Source: Synergistaceae bacterium UBA6083
GTDB lineage: Bacteria; Synergistota; Synergistia; Synergistales; 79-D21
Direction: 5' to 3'
DNA length: 64,000 nucleotides
Assembly (NCBI GenBank): GCA_002436015.1
Contig: DIXJ01000015.1
Coordinates: 1 to 64,000 of the forward strand
The notes beneath the pieces were generated by a model, which searched no databases, was not told the origin of the DNA, and worked only from the letters and a program-made list of their open reading frames with translations. Both the position numbers and the translations under genes were made by a program. Positions 51,639-60,341 of the stretch are shown in pieces (position 1 is the first letter of the stretch; each line of letters opens with the position of its first letter).

Positions 51639-51939
51639 GCGAGATAGGACATGACGTGGCAAGGCGTGGCAAAGCACCGCTTGGCAATGGTCGGCCGGCC
51701 GGTTATTTAAAGGCATGGCACGACAAAGCAAAGCAACGTTTAGTGCGGCTTGTCGCTGCAAAATGGGGGGTCTTCACTCGGTGTGGCGTTTGCCCTAAGA
51801 GGAGAAGTCCAGCTTTGAAAGGTGAGGTGCGGCCCGTATGGGTGCTGCACAGCCTGAAAGGCACGGACCGTTCCGCATGGGAAGTGGTTCGCTATCTCGT
51901 AAAAGGGTCCTGGGCGAAACCTGGGGCCCTTGTTTTTTT
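51639..51939 (+). ncRNA. Structured non-coding RNA, copy B (~301 nt, novel family)
   Basis: Homolog of the RNA at 38687-39019. The 5' end GCGAGATAG (51639-51647) pairs with CTATCTCGT (51892-51900); the last pair is G-U here and G-C in copy A, which keeps pairing despite a base change. The terminator stem is 51903-51914 with 51920-51931, loop CGAAA, then seven T. Shared blocks with copy A: ATGACGTGGC-AGGCG-GGCA-AGCA after the 5' end, GCAAAAT...GGGGT...GTGGCGTTTGCCC, AG-CC-GCTTTGAA, CCC-GTAT-GGG, GTGCTGCAC and GGTTCGCTATCTCG. The seven-fold ACGGC array of copy A is mostly absent. The plus-strand reading frame through it also crosses the terminator and is not credible. Confidence 0.8.
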
Positions 51940-51994
51940 GAAACAAAGGACAAGGGAGCGCGGGCAACTCTCGAGTATCGGCCCGATCGGCGGG

Positions 51995-52789
51995 TCACGG
52001 AAGCGACTCGAGCCAGCCGGAGAGAAGGGAGAAAAACCTGTCCCTGGCTCTCCGCTCAAGCCAGGGCGTATGCCCGCACTCCTCCATCTCGATGTACTCG
52101 AGCTGCGGAATATGGGCAAGAAGGCTGTCCCGGATCATCCGTCCCGGATGCGGATCCCAGGATCCGTGGAGCATGAGGACGGGACAACGAATGACCGAAA
52201 AGGCGGCGGGATAGACTCCCTCCCCCTGCAGCTTCAGCATGTCGTTCCAGGTTTCCTCGAAAGCCTGCCCATCGCAGGCCAGGGGTTCCTCCGAACCATC
52301 GGGGTCGAAAGAATACAGGGGAGCCACCAGCGCGGCGTATCGTTTCATTCTCTCATGCGGGTCCTCGATCTCCCGCTTGAGCGCCCGGGCCTTTTCCCTC
52401 AACTCCCCGTTCGTCCTTCCTTCAAGGACCTTCTCCATCATTGACCTGCTTTGGGCATCAAAGGTGCCGCAGCCAACAAGCACCAGGGAACGCACGTCCT
52501 TCGGATAAGCCGAAGCGGCAGCCAGTCCAAGCATCGCACCCCAGGAATGCCCGACAACGGCCACGGGTTCACCCTGGCAGGCACTCAAAACCAGTTCGTG
52601 AAAATCCTCCACGTGACTTTCGACAGTCAGTGGGAAACATCCGCTACCCCTTTGAAAGGGCTCCAGCACGCAGAATCTCTTTTTCAGGATCCCTGCGAGA
52701 GGGAGAAGTGTCCCGGGTGCCCCCGGGCCACCGTGCAGGAGCGCGACCGTTTTCCCTTCTTTTCCGTGACAGCGGCGCTCGATTGTCAT
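51995..52789 (-). CDS. Alpha/beta hydrolase (proline iminopeptidase-like)
   Basis: A 264-residue alpha/beta hydrolase. The oxyanion motif LLHGGPGAPG is near residue 19, the nucleophile elbow VVGHSWGAMLG near 79, the acid in LHGSWDPHPGR near 210 and the His in MEECGHTPWLE near 240. HGGPG is typical of the prolyl-aminopeptidase-like group. The frame extends to 52921; I chose the ATG at 52789 because the hydrolase fold starts there, with AGGAAG upstream; an ATG at 52828 is the alternative. Substrate unknown. Confidence 0.83.
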   Translation of the reverse strand: MTIERRCHGKEGKTVALLHGGPGAPGTLLPLAGILKKRFCVLEPFQRGSGCFPLTVESHVEDFHELVLSACQGEPVAVVGHSWGAMLGLAAASAYPKDVRSLVLVGCGTFDAQSRSMMEKVLEGRTNGELREKARALKREIEDPHERMKRYAALVAPLYSFDPDGSEEPLACDGQAFEETWNDMLKLQGEGVYPAAFSVIRCPVLMLHGSWDPHPGRMIRDSLLAHIPQLEYIEMEECGHTPWLERRARDRFFSLLSGWLESLP

Positions 52790-52999
52790 TTCGATCGGGC
52801 TTCCTTTCAGGATGGCGATTAAAGCCATGCATTCCTGCCAAAAAAATACGCAAGCAAGGGGACTTACCTCATACTGTAACGTCTTTCCCCACCCTCCTCC
52901 AGCGACCGCGAGGGATTCCAATCGAAAAAGGGGGGGACCCCCAAACGAGGATTCCCCCTGACTTGTGTTTATGAGTTTTTGGCGTTATCCAACAAGCCG

Positions 53000-53506
53000 C
53001 TAGAAACAGTCAATTTTCCCGTGGACCTTCCCTAGGGCGTCCGGGACCAGTTCACAAGCCATCACATACTCGACCGGGATCTCATGGGTGGTGGTGATGC
53101 CGAAGTCCGCGACGGACCGGAAACCGAACCTGTGATAGTAGGCCGGGTCCCCGACAAGAAAAACCGACGTGTAGCCCATCTCCCTTGCCAGCTTGAAACT
53201 CTCCGCGACCAGGGCAGAGCCGATTCCTTCATTGCGCCGTTCGAGGATGACCGATATCGGGGCGATGTAAAGAACCTCGTGCCGGTCATCTCCACCCGTA
53301 ACGGTCGCCTTTGACAGCATGATGTGCCCGACCAGGCTCCCGTTCTCCTCGGCGACAAGAGCCAGTTCCGGGATATAGGTTTCCCCGCCACGCAGCTGGT
53401 TGACGAAATCCTGCTCTTTCCCGTCCGAGACATTGGCCGTCTGGAAAGCGGTTTTCACAAGGTTGTAAATCTCTTCAAAGTCCTCTTTCGTTTCCTTGCG
53501 AATCAT
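53000..53506 (-). CDS. GNAT-family N-acetyltransferase
   Basis: A 168-residue GNAT enzyme of the YhbS-like group. MIRKETKEDFEEIYNLVKTAF opens the domain, the acetyl-CoA loop is RRNEGIGSALVAES near 93-106 and FLVGDPAYYHRFGF near 118-131 is the group hallmark. Its ATG overlaps the rsgA stop (TGATG), so translation is coupled. A G/C-rich hairpin with a T-run lies after its stop near 52930-52960. Acceptor unknown. Confidence 0.87.
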   Translation of the reverse strand: MIRKETKEDFEEIYNLVKTAFQTANVSDGKEQDFVNQLRGGETYIPELALVAEENGSLVGHIMLSKATVTGGDDRHEVLYIAPISVILERRNEGIGSALVAESFKLAREMGYTSVFLVGDPAYYHRFGFRSVADFGITTTHEIPVEYVMACELVPDALGKVHGKIDCF

Positions 53507-54630
53507 CACCGGTAATCCCTCCCCTGCTTCCTGCCGCCGGGCACGGGATTTTCCCGGCACTGCTTCGCTTTCGCCAGTTTCCGTGCATTTTTAATCCCGC
53601 CCACTTCCGCGAACATGGCCGTGATCTTTTCAGTCTCGATCTGCCTTGAATTCAAGCCCTCATACTTCGCTTCCTTTTTCAGCTTCAAGTAATTGGCAAG
53701 CCGTTCCGCGGACAGCAATCCGTCGTTTATGGCTTGCTGCACGGCACAGTTTGGCTCGCGAGTATGAGTGCAATCACGGAACCTGCACTTTACCGACAGT
53801 TCGTCTATGTCGGCAAAAGCTTTTGCAAGGTCGGCGCTTTCGATCCCGAGTTCCCTCATTCCCGGGGTGTCGATCACGGCCCCGCCACCGGGGATAGCGA
53901 TCAACTCCCGCCTGGTTGTCGTATGCCGGCCTCGATCATCGCTCCCTATATCTCGGGTTGGAAGAGCATCCCGGCCGATAAGCCTGTTTATCAAGGTCGA
54001 CTTGCCCACACCGGATGAGCCGGTGAAGGCGATCGTCTTCCCTCGACCTAGATAGCTCCGGACAGGTTTGTATCCATCCTCAGCCAGGCTCGAAGTGACA
54101 AGCACGTCCACCCCGCAGGCAACCTTCTCCAGTTCCAGCAGCTTTTGAGAAAGGTCCGAGCCGCACAAGTCCGCCTTGGTAAGCACGATAACCGGGACGG
54201 CCCCGCTATCCCAGGCAATTCCCAGGTACCGTTCCACCCTGCGAAGGTTAAAGTCACTGTTAAGCGACATGCAGATAAACACCGTGTCGATGTTTGAGGC
54301 GACAACCTGCTCATCGTTCGACGTTCCGGCCGCCTTGCGGATAAAGGCGCTTTTCCTTGCCAGAACATGGTGTATGATTGCGTTCCCGGTATTGTCCTTA
54401 TTCCGGTCAAGCATGACGAAGTCACCTACCGCAGGAAAATCCGACAAGTTTTTCGCATCAAAACGAATTTTGCCGGAAATTTCCGCCGCCAATTCGCCAT
54501 CCTCTGTGACGACCCTGTATAGGTCCTTGTATTGGGAAATGACGCGCCCGACATGAAGACCCGGATATTGGGAAGACTCAGTAATGAACCGTTGGCTGAG
54601 TCCCATATTTTCCATATTTATTTGTTTCAA
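53506..54630 (-). CDS. rsgA: Ribosome small-subunit-dependent GTPase A
   Basis: RsgA is a circularly permuted GTPase that helps the last steps of 30S assembly. OB domain (about 30-100), then GTPase motifs in permuted order: LTKADL (G4) near 155, GSSGVGKSTLINRL (G1) near 210 and DTPGMREL (G3) near 258, then the zinc motif CRFRDCTHTREPNC near 285-298. GGAGGAG lies 5-6 bases before a TTG at 54630; a GTG at 54633 and an ATG at 54615 are alternatives. About 374 residues, on the long side of the family. Confidence 0.94.
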   Translation of the reverse strand: MKQINMENMGLSQRFITESSQYPGLHVGRVISQYKDLYRVVTEDGELAAEISGKIRFDAKNLSDFPAVGDFVMLDRNKDNTGNAIIHHVLARKSAFIRKAAGTSNDEQVVASNIDTVFICMSLNSDFNLRRVERYLGIAWDSGAVPVIVLTKADLCGSDLSQKLLELEKVACGVDVLVTSSLAEDGYKPVRSYLGRGKTIAFTGSSGVGKSTLINRLIGRDALPTRDIGSDDRGRHTTTRRELIAIPGGGAVIDTPGMRELGIESADLAKAFADIDELSVKCRFRDCTHTREPNCAVQQAINDGLLSAERLANYLKLKKEAKYEGLNSRQIETEKITAMFAEVGGIKNARKLAKAKQCRENPVPGGRKQGRDYR

Positions 54631-54969
54631 CACTATCTCCTCCAAAAGTTTTTAATAGTAACTTTTGGGAGGCATACACTTTATTTTACTTCGCATACAC
54701 CTCCCGCGTTGCTGCAATCTCCACTGCACTCTTATTAAACATAAACCAACAACTCCTTCCCAAAACCAGATTATACATGACAGCCCCGCGTGTCTTTAAA
54801 CACTCAATCCTCTTCCCCGCATTTTATTCGATACCCCTTCTACTTCCTCTTTCGGGCCTAAATCGCGGTTGATGCCAGCGCAGCAAATTTTCATAAGACG
54901 GGAAATGACGTGACAGATATAATAGGTTAAGCTACTGAGTGACTAAATTCATACGAGGAGGTGAAATCC
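54631..54969. other. Intergenic region upstream of grdA
   Basis: The 339 bases between the divergent rsgA and grdA genes are AT-rich near rsgA. TATAAT at 54918-54923 is a likely -10 element for grdA, but I see no good -35 at 16-18 bases. Nothing else stands out. Confidence 0.4.
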
Positions 54970-55446
54970 ATGGGAAAGCTGGCCGGAAAGAAAGTGGTCA
55001 TTCTCGGTGAGAGGGACGGGGTCCCCGGGCCGGCAATCGAGGCCTGCCTGAAATCCTCGGGTGCCGATGTCGTTTTTTCCGTGACCGAATGCTTTGTCTG
55101 AACCGCCGCCGGTGCCATGGACCTGCAGAATCAGCAGCGTGTCAAGGATGCTGCTGAGAAGTTCGGAACCGAAAATGTCGTTGTGATCCTGGGCTCTTCC
55201 GACGCCGAAGGCGCGGAGATCTATGCCGAAACGGTTGCAAACGGCGATCCGACATTTGCAGGTCCCCTGGCAGGAGTCCCGTTGGGACTCGCGGTTTACC
55301 ATGTTTTCGACGAGGCGATCCGGGGTGAGGCCGACCCCGCGCTTTGGGAGGAACAGATCAGCATGATGGAAATGGTCCTCGACACCGAGGCCTTGGCGAA
55401 GGCTGTCGCAGGGATGCGGGAACAGTACAGCAAGTTCGCCCTCTAG
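54970..55446 (+). CDS. grdA: Glycine/sarcosine/betaine reductase selenoprotein A
   Basis: A 158-residue selenoprotein. The frame contains one TGA at 55099-55101 (codon 44) in [17 protein letters not shown], exactly the conserved selenocysteine site of GrdA. Protein A carries the carboxymethyl group on selenium and yields acetyl-phosphate with protein C. GAGGAGGTG precedes the ATG. Gene finders that treat TGA as stop would split it and start the second part near 55117. The partner genes (grdB, grdE, grdC, grdD, trxA) are not in the window, so this grdA is separated from its operon. An intrinsic terminator follows. Confidence 0.95.
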
Positions 55447-55487
55447 GCATCCCACCGTTTGTCTTCCTTGCAGCGCAAAACAAATTG

Positions 55488-55522
55488 AGGGGGACCCTCG
55501 CATTCCACGGTCCCCCTTTTTC
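55488..55522 (+). terminator. Rho-independent terminator after grdA
   Basis: AGGGGGACC (55488-55496) pairs with 55509-55517 around a 12-base loop and is followed by TTTTTCC. Confidence 0.88.
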
Positions 55523-55585
55523 CTCTTGAATCAGGTGATAACGGCGAATGGGAACAGGGGATGCAACGGTCACGGGCCACGTTTT

Positions 55586-55695
55586 GGCATGATGAAGGCT
55601 CCGGGTGGTCAGGCCGGAGCCCATCAGGAGGTGTTGCTTAGATCTGAGGTTAGGAGGTACTCTATCACAACCCGTTTAATTGTTCAAGTGAAGGA
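55586..55695 (+). repeat. Dispersed ~110-bp repeat, copy 2
   Basis: Homologous to 24805-24915. In this copy GGCTCCGG and CCGGAGCC form a perfect 8-bp stem around GTGGTCAGG. The downstream part (AGGTACTCTA, then GTTTAAT and CAAGTGAAGG) is also shared. It lies in the gene-free gap (55447-55847) after grdA; the rest of the gap shows only the grdA terminator. Confidence 0.75.
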
Positions 55696-55847
55696 TCATA
55701 TTGCTGCTTTTATGGCATAGACATTAACGGCATTGAGAAACCACAAAAACCTTAGGAAAGGCACTGGCGCTGCCGATGAGCCTTTACCCCCTATCGGGGG
55801 TTCCCCTTGATCCAATCATCCAGCTATCCTATTTCGGGCTTTGTTTT

Positions 55848-56348
55848 CTACTTGGACTTCCTCAGCAGCAAGCCCATCGGAGTGAGCAGCAACAGGAACA
55901 GGGGGTTCAGGATGCCGGCATTACAGCCGCTGGAGGTCTCTTCCGTTTTGAAAGACCACGTGGGACCCGTCATATCATCTCCAATATAGTGCGCGACCAC
56001 TCGCCAGTAATAAGTTTCCCCCTCCTCCAGCTCTCCAACGTCCATGTAGAGATCTCCCGGTTCCATATACTCGACATCACCCGTGCTATCAAAATAAAGC
56101 GGGTCAGGATCCGTGCCAAAGTAGACGTCGTAGGACTGCGCATTTACATGAGGAAACTCAATCTCCCAGTAAAGTGTCACATTCGTTGGAACCCCTGTCG
56201 CTCCATCTTCCGGCGCGGGGTTTATCGGTTCCAAGACCGACCTGGCAAAAGCTGAACCGGCAAAAAGCAGACTCGCGACGAGAGACAAGACTGCAAGGAT
56301 AAAGAGAAAAGGCTTTTTCGTCCTCGAGCTCCTTCGTTTGCAAAACAT
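55848..56348 (-). CDS. Synergist-CTERM protein with fibronectin-III-like domain
   Basis: A 166-residue exported protein: signal peptide (about 1-35, a basic start then FLFILAVLSLVASLLFAG), one fibronectin-III-like domain (about 40-135; NPAPEDGATGVPTNVTLYWE, YDVYFGTD, TYYWRVVAHY, GPTWSFKT) and the C-terminal sorting signal SSGCNAGILNPLFLLLLTPM with a basic RKSK end. GAAGGGGGG is 6 bases before the ATG at 56348; the nearer ATG at 56354 is too close. It should be anchored at the cell surface by the C-terminal signal. Confidence 0.82.
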   Translation of the reverse strand: MFCKRRSSRTKKPFLFILAVLSLVASLLFAGSAFARSVLEPINPAPEDGATGVPTNVTLYWEIEFPHVNAQSYDVYFGTDPDPLYFDSTGDVEYMEPGDLYMDVGELEEGETYYWRVVAHYIGDDMTGPTWSFKTEETSSGCNAGILNPLFLLLLTPMGLLLRKSK

Positions 56349-56526
56349 CTTCATCCCCCCTTCAGTCATCAAAAATCGATTATATTGTTCATTTTACCAC
56401 TTTCTATCTCCGCAGCGATATTTCATAAGCGCCTTCCTCCCTCCCCACCACCCAGGGACTCATCACCATTTATATTTGTCGCCAAGCTTGCGGACTTCTT
56501 CCCCTGCCAGGTCTGACCAGCCAAAC

Positions 56527-56559
56527 AAAAAAGGGAAACCCCCAAATCGGAGATTTCCC
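56527..56559 (-). terminator. Terminator hairpin after the SHOCT-domain gene
   Basis: GGGAAA (56533-56538) pairs with TTTCCC (56554-56559); on the minus strand six T follow (A-run 56527-56532). Confidence 0.65.
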
Positions 56560-56579
56560 CTCAGATTGCCCTCTTGAAC

Positions 56580-56888
56580 TTACAGGTCTTTCTTCATTTC
56601 CTCGAACTGCTCCCTGGTGATCTCTCCCTTCGCATACCTGCGTTTAAGTATCTCCAAGGGAGTTTCCCTCGATACTTCCACTGGACGAGATTCTCCCTGC
56701 CTTTTCAAGAGAACGTAAACGACCACCACTCCTAAGAGAAGCAACAAGAACATCATGAACATCCCTCCCGGGAAACCCCACATCATCCCTCGCCCCCAAC
56801 CCCATGGGCAGACCCTTCCCCCAATACCGGCAGCCTGTGCCATTCCACCGGCAGCAAGTAAAGCCGGAAAAGCAAGTAACCACTTCAT
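56580..56888 (-). CDS. Small membrane protein with SHOCT domain
   Basis: A 102-residue protein. Residues 1-20 look like a signal or first membrane segment (WLLAFPALLAAGGMAQAAG), a Gly/Met/Trp-rich linker follows (GWGRGMMWGFPGGM), then a second membrane helix (FLLLLLGVVVVYVLL). The C-terminus (PLEILKRRYAKGEITREQFEEM) is a SHOCT domain, a short helical pair thought to mediate oligomerisation. GGAGGT lies before the ATG at 56888. Function unknown. Confidence 0.8.
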   Translation of the reverse strand: MKWLLAFPALLAAGGMAQAAGIGGRVCPWGWGRGMMWGFPGGMFMMFLLLLLGVVVVYVLLKRQGESRPVEVSRETPLEILKRRYAKGEITREQFEEMKKDL

Positions 56889-57222
56889 GGCAAAAACCTC
56901 CTCAGGCTCTTCTTCACAGTTTTTGTACCAAGTCAGTTCCAAACTCTCTGTCCTTCTCCTAACCTTGCCTCTCAGTATCTGCTTCAACGGAGCAAGATGA
57001 TTAGCCTAACCGAAAAGAGTTATTCTAATATAAACATTTTAGCTTTAGAGTAATTTCTTACATCCGCCATTCTACCGAGAGCATCATGGGATCGGCAGCG
57101 TGAGGTAAGGGTGGATATGGGCCGTTTGCGCGGCGCCTTCCGGATCAACAATGGAGATACAATTGAGAGAGATCGAAAACCTGCGCGGAACATTGCCAGG
57201 ACAAGAAAGAGAGGGACAGGTT
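56889..57222. other. Intergenic stretch, nothing recognised
   Basis: A 334-base gap between divergent genes. It is AT-rich near 57020-57060, where promoters are likely, but I cannot define one. Confidence 0.4.
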
Positions 57223-58110
57223 GTGGGAAAAAGATTCTTTTTGTTGTGCCTGGCGGCTTTTCTGGCAATCCCCTCCTTGTCGTCGGCGTCAAGCAAAGAA
57301 ATCCAAACGCCCAGCCTTATCGTGACGGATGGTAGCGGCTCCTACACAGACGAACAGCTCGGGAACCTGGCCAAAGGCGCCCAGGAAACACTGGAGGAAA
57401 TCCTTGCCCTTTGGTCCGCCGACGCAGGCCTGGAACGATTCGGGAAGATCCGGGTGGTTTTCGATGCCCCACGTAACGAGAACTATTCCAGCGTCTTCTT
57501 CTGGGAGGCAAAGGGGGACAGGCGGGTTAGGGTCGTGAGGGTTCATGGGGCAAAGGAGTTGCCGCAGATGATGGCTCACAAGCTGACGAGCGCCGTATTC
57601 CCCCAGAAGGACAAGCTGATCCGTAACATGATGGGGATCCTTTCAGAGGTTAAGCTTGGCAACCCGGGGACGTTCCCCATGTGCGGGTTTTCCTGCGACG
57701 AGTGGGCCCTGGCTTTTCTGGAACTCGGTTTGTACCTGCCACTGGAGAAGCTCGGACCGGATCACGGATCGTGGGGAATGGAAGACAAAGGCGGCGGCGA
57801 CCTGCGGGCCCAAGACTTCGGGAAGCAGCACCGGGCCTATGCGGAAGCGGGCTCTTTCGGCCATTACCTGTCCGAGACATACGGGATCGACAGGATCAAG
57901 CGATTCCACAGGCTTTCCGTCGACAAAGCACGCCCATGGCAAGCGGCGTTTGGCCTAAGCCTGGACGAACTGGAGAAAAACTGGCTCGAAGCCTTGAAGT
58001 CGAGCCCCACGGTAAAGCCCGGGAATGTCTCGCTACTAATGGACTTGTTCAAGCAAGACCCTGAAACCGCCAGGAACAAGGCACGAAACCTGGCCGGCAA
58101 TCAGCAGTAA
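57223..58110 (+). CDS. Exported protein, peptidase-MA-like but lacking HExxH
   Basis: A 295-residue protein with a signal peptide (about 1-22, FFLLCLAAFLAIPSLSSA). The C-terminal half resembles peptidase-MA-like proteins: AGSFGHYLSETYGIDRIKRFH near 205-225 and AFGLSLDELEKNWLEAL near 240-256. The position of the zinc helix reads MMAHKLTSAVF, so the HExxH motif is missing and it is probably not an active metalloprotease. The start is GTG at 57223 with GAGGGACAGG upstream; the frame opens at 57151. No partner is evident. Confidence 0.65.
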   Translation: MGKRFFLLCLAAFLAIPSLSSASSKEIQTPSLIVTDGSGSYTDEQLGNLAKGAQETLEEILALWSADAGLERFGKIRVVFDAPRNENYSSVFFWEAKGDRRVRVVRVHGAKELPQMMAHKLTSAVFPQKDKLIRNMMGILSEVKLGNPGTFPMCGFSCDEWALAFLELGLYLPLEKLGPDHGSWGMEDKGGGDLRAQDFGKQHRAYAEAGSFGHYLSETYGIDRIKRFHRLSVDKARPWQAAFGLSLDELEKNWLEALKSSPTVKPGNVSLLMDLFKQDPETARNKARNLAGNQQ

Positions 58111-58161
58111 GAAATCAGCGCATCCTCACCCCATATGCCTAAACAGGGACTGCCTGGGATA

Positions 58162-59637
58162 TTACATACGAATGATCCTTGTTGCGATGTTTCCGCAAAA
58201 TTCACGATCATGTTCGACGAAAAGGATCGTCGGCGCGAACTCCAGCAGCAACTCTTCAATCTGGATACGGGAAAAAACATCAACAAAATTCAGCGGCTCG
58301 TCCCAAATGTGCAAATGCTTCTTTTCGCACAAGCTCCTGGCGATCAGGACCTTCTTTTTTTGACCGCCACTGAAATCGGACATGTCCTTTTCAAAATGAT
58401 CCCTCGAAAAATCGAGCTTCCGCAACATCGCCTTGAAAAGGGTCTCATCGATCCGGCTTTCCCTGGCGTAATCGTCCAGGCTGCCCCGAAGGAACGAGGT
58501 ATCCTGCGAGACCGTGGAGATTTCAAGCTGGCTTCCTTTACTGAAGGTCCCCGTGTACTTGATGCCCTCTCCGCAAATCAACCTGATCACGCTCGATTTC
58601 CCCGATCCGTTCCTTCCGGTAAGCGCAATCCGGTCTCCCTGGTCGACCGTGAAGCTGACATCCCGGCAAACCAGCCTGTCTCCGTAGTAAATCGAAACCT
58701 TGTCCAGTTCGACAAGCCGCTTCTTGTGATAGCCAAGCTGGAAAATCTTTAGCTTTTCCGTATCCTCGATATCTTTCAGGAGTTTCTTCTTTTCCTCAAG
58801 GGCGGTTTGCTGTCGGCTTTCGATTGACTTGGAGCGTTTCATCATCTTGGCGGCCTTGTGTCCGATGTAGCCTCTGTCAGGCCTGAGCCCTGAGTTTCTT
58901 GTCCCGAACTTCGTCTTTTCGACTTCCTCCGACCATCTTTTTGTCCGCCTGGCGGATTCGGACAGTCGAAAGATCTCTTTCCGTAGCTTCTCGTTTTCCG
59001 ACAGCTCGAGGTTATCCCGCCTTTTCTTGTTTTCCCACCAACTCGAGAAATTGCCTTTCTGGATTTCGATCTTCGTCCTGTTTATCGAAAGGATATGATC
59101 GACGCAGTTGTCGAGGAATGCGCGGTCGTGGGAGACGAGGATAAAACCCTGCTTGGAAGCGAGGTAATCGCCAACGATTTTTCTCGCATCCATATCGAGA
59201 TGGTTCGTCGGTTCGTCTATCAGCAGGAACTTGTTCTCCTTGAGGAACAGGGCTGCAAGCAGCACCTTCGTTTGTTCCCCGCTGGAAAGCGTCTGGAAGG
59301 GACGATACAGGGCATCCCCGGCAACCTGCAGCAGCGAGAGTTCCCGCTCGACCTCCCAAAGGAGGCGACCCGGGTGAATGCCGCAAATGACATCTATCGT
59401 GTCGAGTTGCCCTTCACTGGCTCCGAAGGGGAAATAGTCGAAACCGACTTTTGCGGAGATCTGCCCATCGTATTCGTATTTGCCCAGCAAGAGGTTGAGA
59501 AAGGTCGTCTTGCCCCTGCCGTTTCTCCCGATAAAGCCGAGCTTCCAGTCAGTGTCGATCTGGAAGCTGGCATTTTCAAACAGGTTCCTGCTCCCTTCAT
59601 AGGCAAAGGTCAGGTTCTTTATGTCGATCAGGGACAT
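58162..59637 (-). CDS. ABC-F protein, Lsa-like (ribosomal protection type)
   Basis: A 491-residue soluble ABC-F protein with two ATPase domains and no membrane segments. Domain 1: IGRNGRGKTTFLNLL near 36, LSSGEQTKVLLAALF near 115, LLIDEPTNHLDM near 137. Domain 2: LTGRNGSGKSSVIRL near 335, SGGQKKKVLIARSL near 415, HIWDEPLNFVDV near 436. The unusual IGRNGRGKTT Walker A, the long linker with AAKMMKRSKSI and HIWDEPLN are shared with Lsa-type proteins, which displace lincosamides, streptogramin A and pleuromutilins from the ribosome. Resistance is inferred from similarity only; a housekeeping translation factor is possible. Confidence 0.85.
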   Translation of the reverse strand: MSLIDIKNLTFAYEGSRNLFENASFQIDTDWKLGFIGRNGRGKTTFLNLLLGKYEYDGQISAKVGFDYFPFGASEGQLDTIDVICGIHPGRLLWEVERELSLLQVAGDALYRPFQTLSSGEQTKVLLAALFLKENKFLLIDEPTNHLDMDARKIVGDYLASKQGFILVSHDRAFLDNCVDHILSINRTKIEIQKGNFSSWWENKKRRDNLELSENEKLRKEIFRLSESARRTKRWSEEVEKTKFGTRNSGLRPDRGYIGHKAAKMMKRSKSIESRQQTALEEKKKLLKDIEDTEKLKIFQLGYHKKRLVELDKVSIYYGDRLVCRDVSFTVDQGDRIALTGRNGSGKSSVIRLICGEGIKYTGTFSKGSQLEISTVSQDTSFLRGSLDDYARESRIDETLFKAMLRKLDFSRDHFEKDMSDFSGGQKKKVLIARSLCEKKHLHIWDEPLNFVDVFSRIQIEELLLEFAPTILFVEHDREFCGNIATRIIRM

Positions 59638-59719
59638 CCGTCATCCTCCCGCGTAGCCGATGAGGGCGCCTGGGGCAGGCCTCTGGACTACCCGCTCCCT
59701 GAATTTTGCGGCACGACAG

Positions 59720-60181
59720 CTAATACCTGGGTTGATTTTTCACTTCCTCATAATAGGCATCTACCCCAATCTCCTTCATCCGTTCATTGATGCCCACGTG
59801 CCTCTTGTACAGATGCTCGTCAAAACCCGTGTTTTTACAAGGGAACTCGTCGCACTGGAAGCAGAAGTCGACCTTTTTCCCCTCGCTGCAGGAGCGAACC
59901 CTGCATGCCTTGAACAGCTTGCATTTCTCTTTTCTGCAACCCTGGCATTTGCTCGTGCCCAGGTAACCAAGAAATTCCCTGAAATCCGGGTATTTCAGGA
60001 AAACGGGTTCACCCATCAGCTCGGCAAATCGCCTTGCATAGACGTCAAAATTTCCCAACGAACTAACCAGTTGATTGCTAAGATCGCAGATATCGCCCCC
60101 GGCAAAGGCATAACATTTTCCACAATGCACCCCGCAAGCGCCCAGTCTCTGTTTTGCGAGTTCGTAGGTTGTTTCTGCCAT
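59720..60181 (-). CDS. DUF3795 family Cys-rich protein
   Basis: A 153-residue DUF3795 protein. LGACGVHCGKCYAFAGGDI near 13-31 starts the domain, and a Cys-rich segment near 78-115 (CQGCRKEKC, CRVRSC, then FCFQCDEFPC) looks like metal binding. The end is EIGVDAYYEEVKNQPRY. GGAGG lies before the ATG at 60181. A shortened paralog is at 63056-63424. Function unknown. Confidence 0.83.
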   Translation of the reverse strand: MAETTYELAKQRLGACGVHCGKCYAFAGGDICDLSNQLVSSLGNFDVYARRFAELMGEPVFLKYPDFREFLGYLGTSKCQGCRKEKCKLFKACRVRSCSEGKKVDFCFQCDEFPCKNTGFDEHLYKRHVGINERMKEIGVDAYYEEVKNQPRY

Positions 60182-60341
60182 CGTCGTGCGGCCTCCTTCT
60201 TCATCACATCCTGGATCCGATGTGTTTGGCTTGCTGTCCCACAAAAGCATTATAGTGCCGCCATGCAAAGTAGGCATACCCGGCGCCAAGCCGTCCGGCA
60301 GGCAAGAGGAAAAACGAAAGGAACGGCAAAAGCCGAAGTGA

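Noticed and set aside
51656..52444. 262-residue plus-strand frame over ncRNA copy B and the hydrolase gene
   Set aside because: It passes through the terminator and then runs antisense to a well supported alpha/beta hydrolase with a complete catalytic triad.
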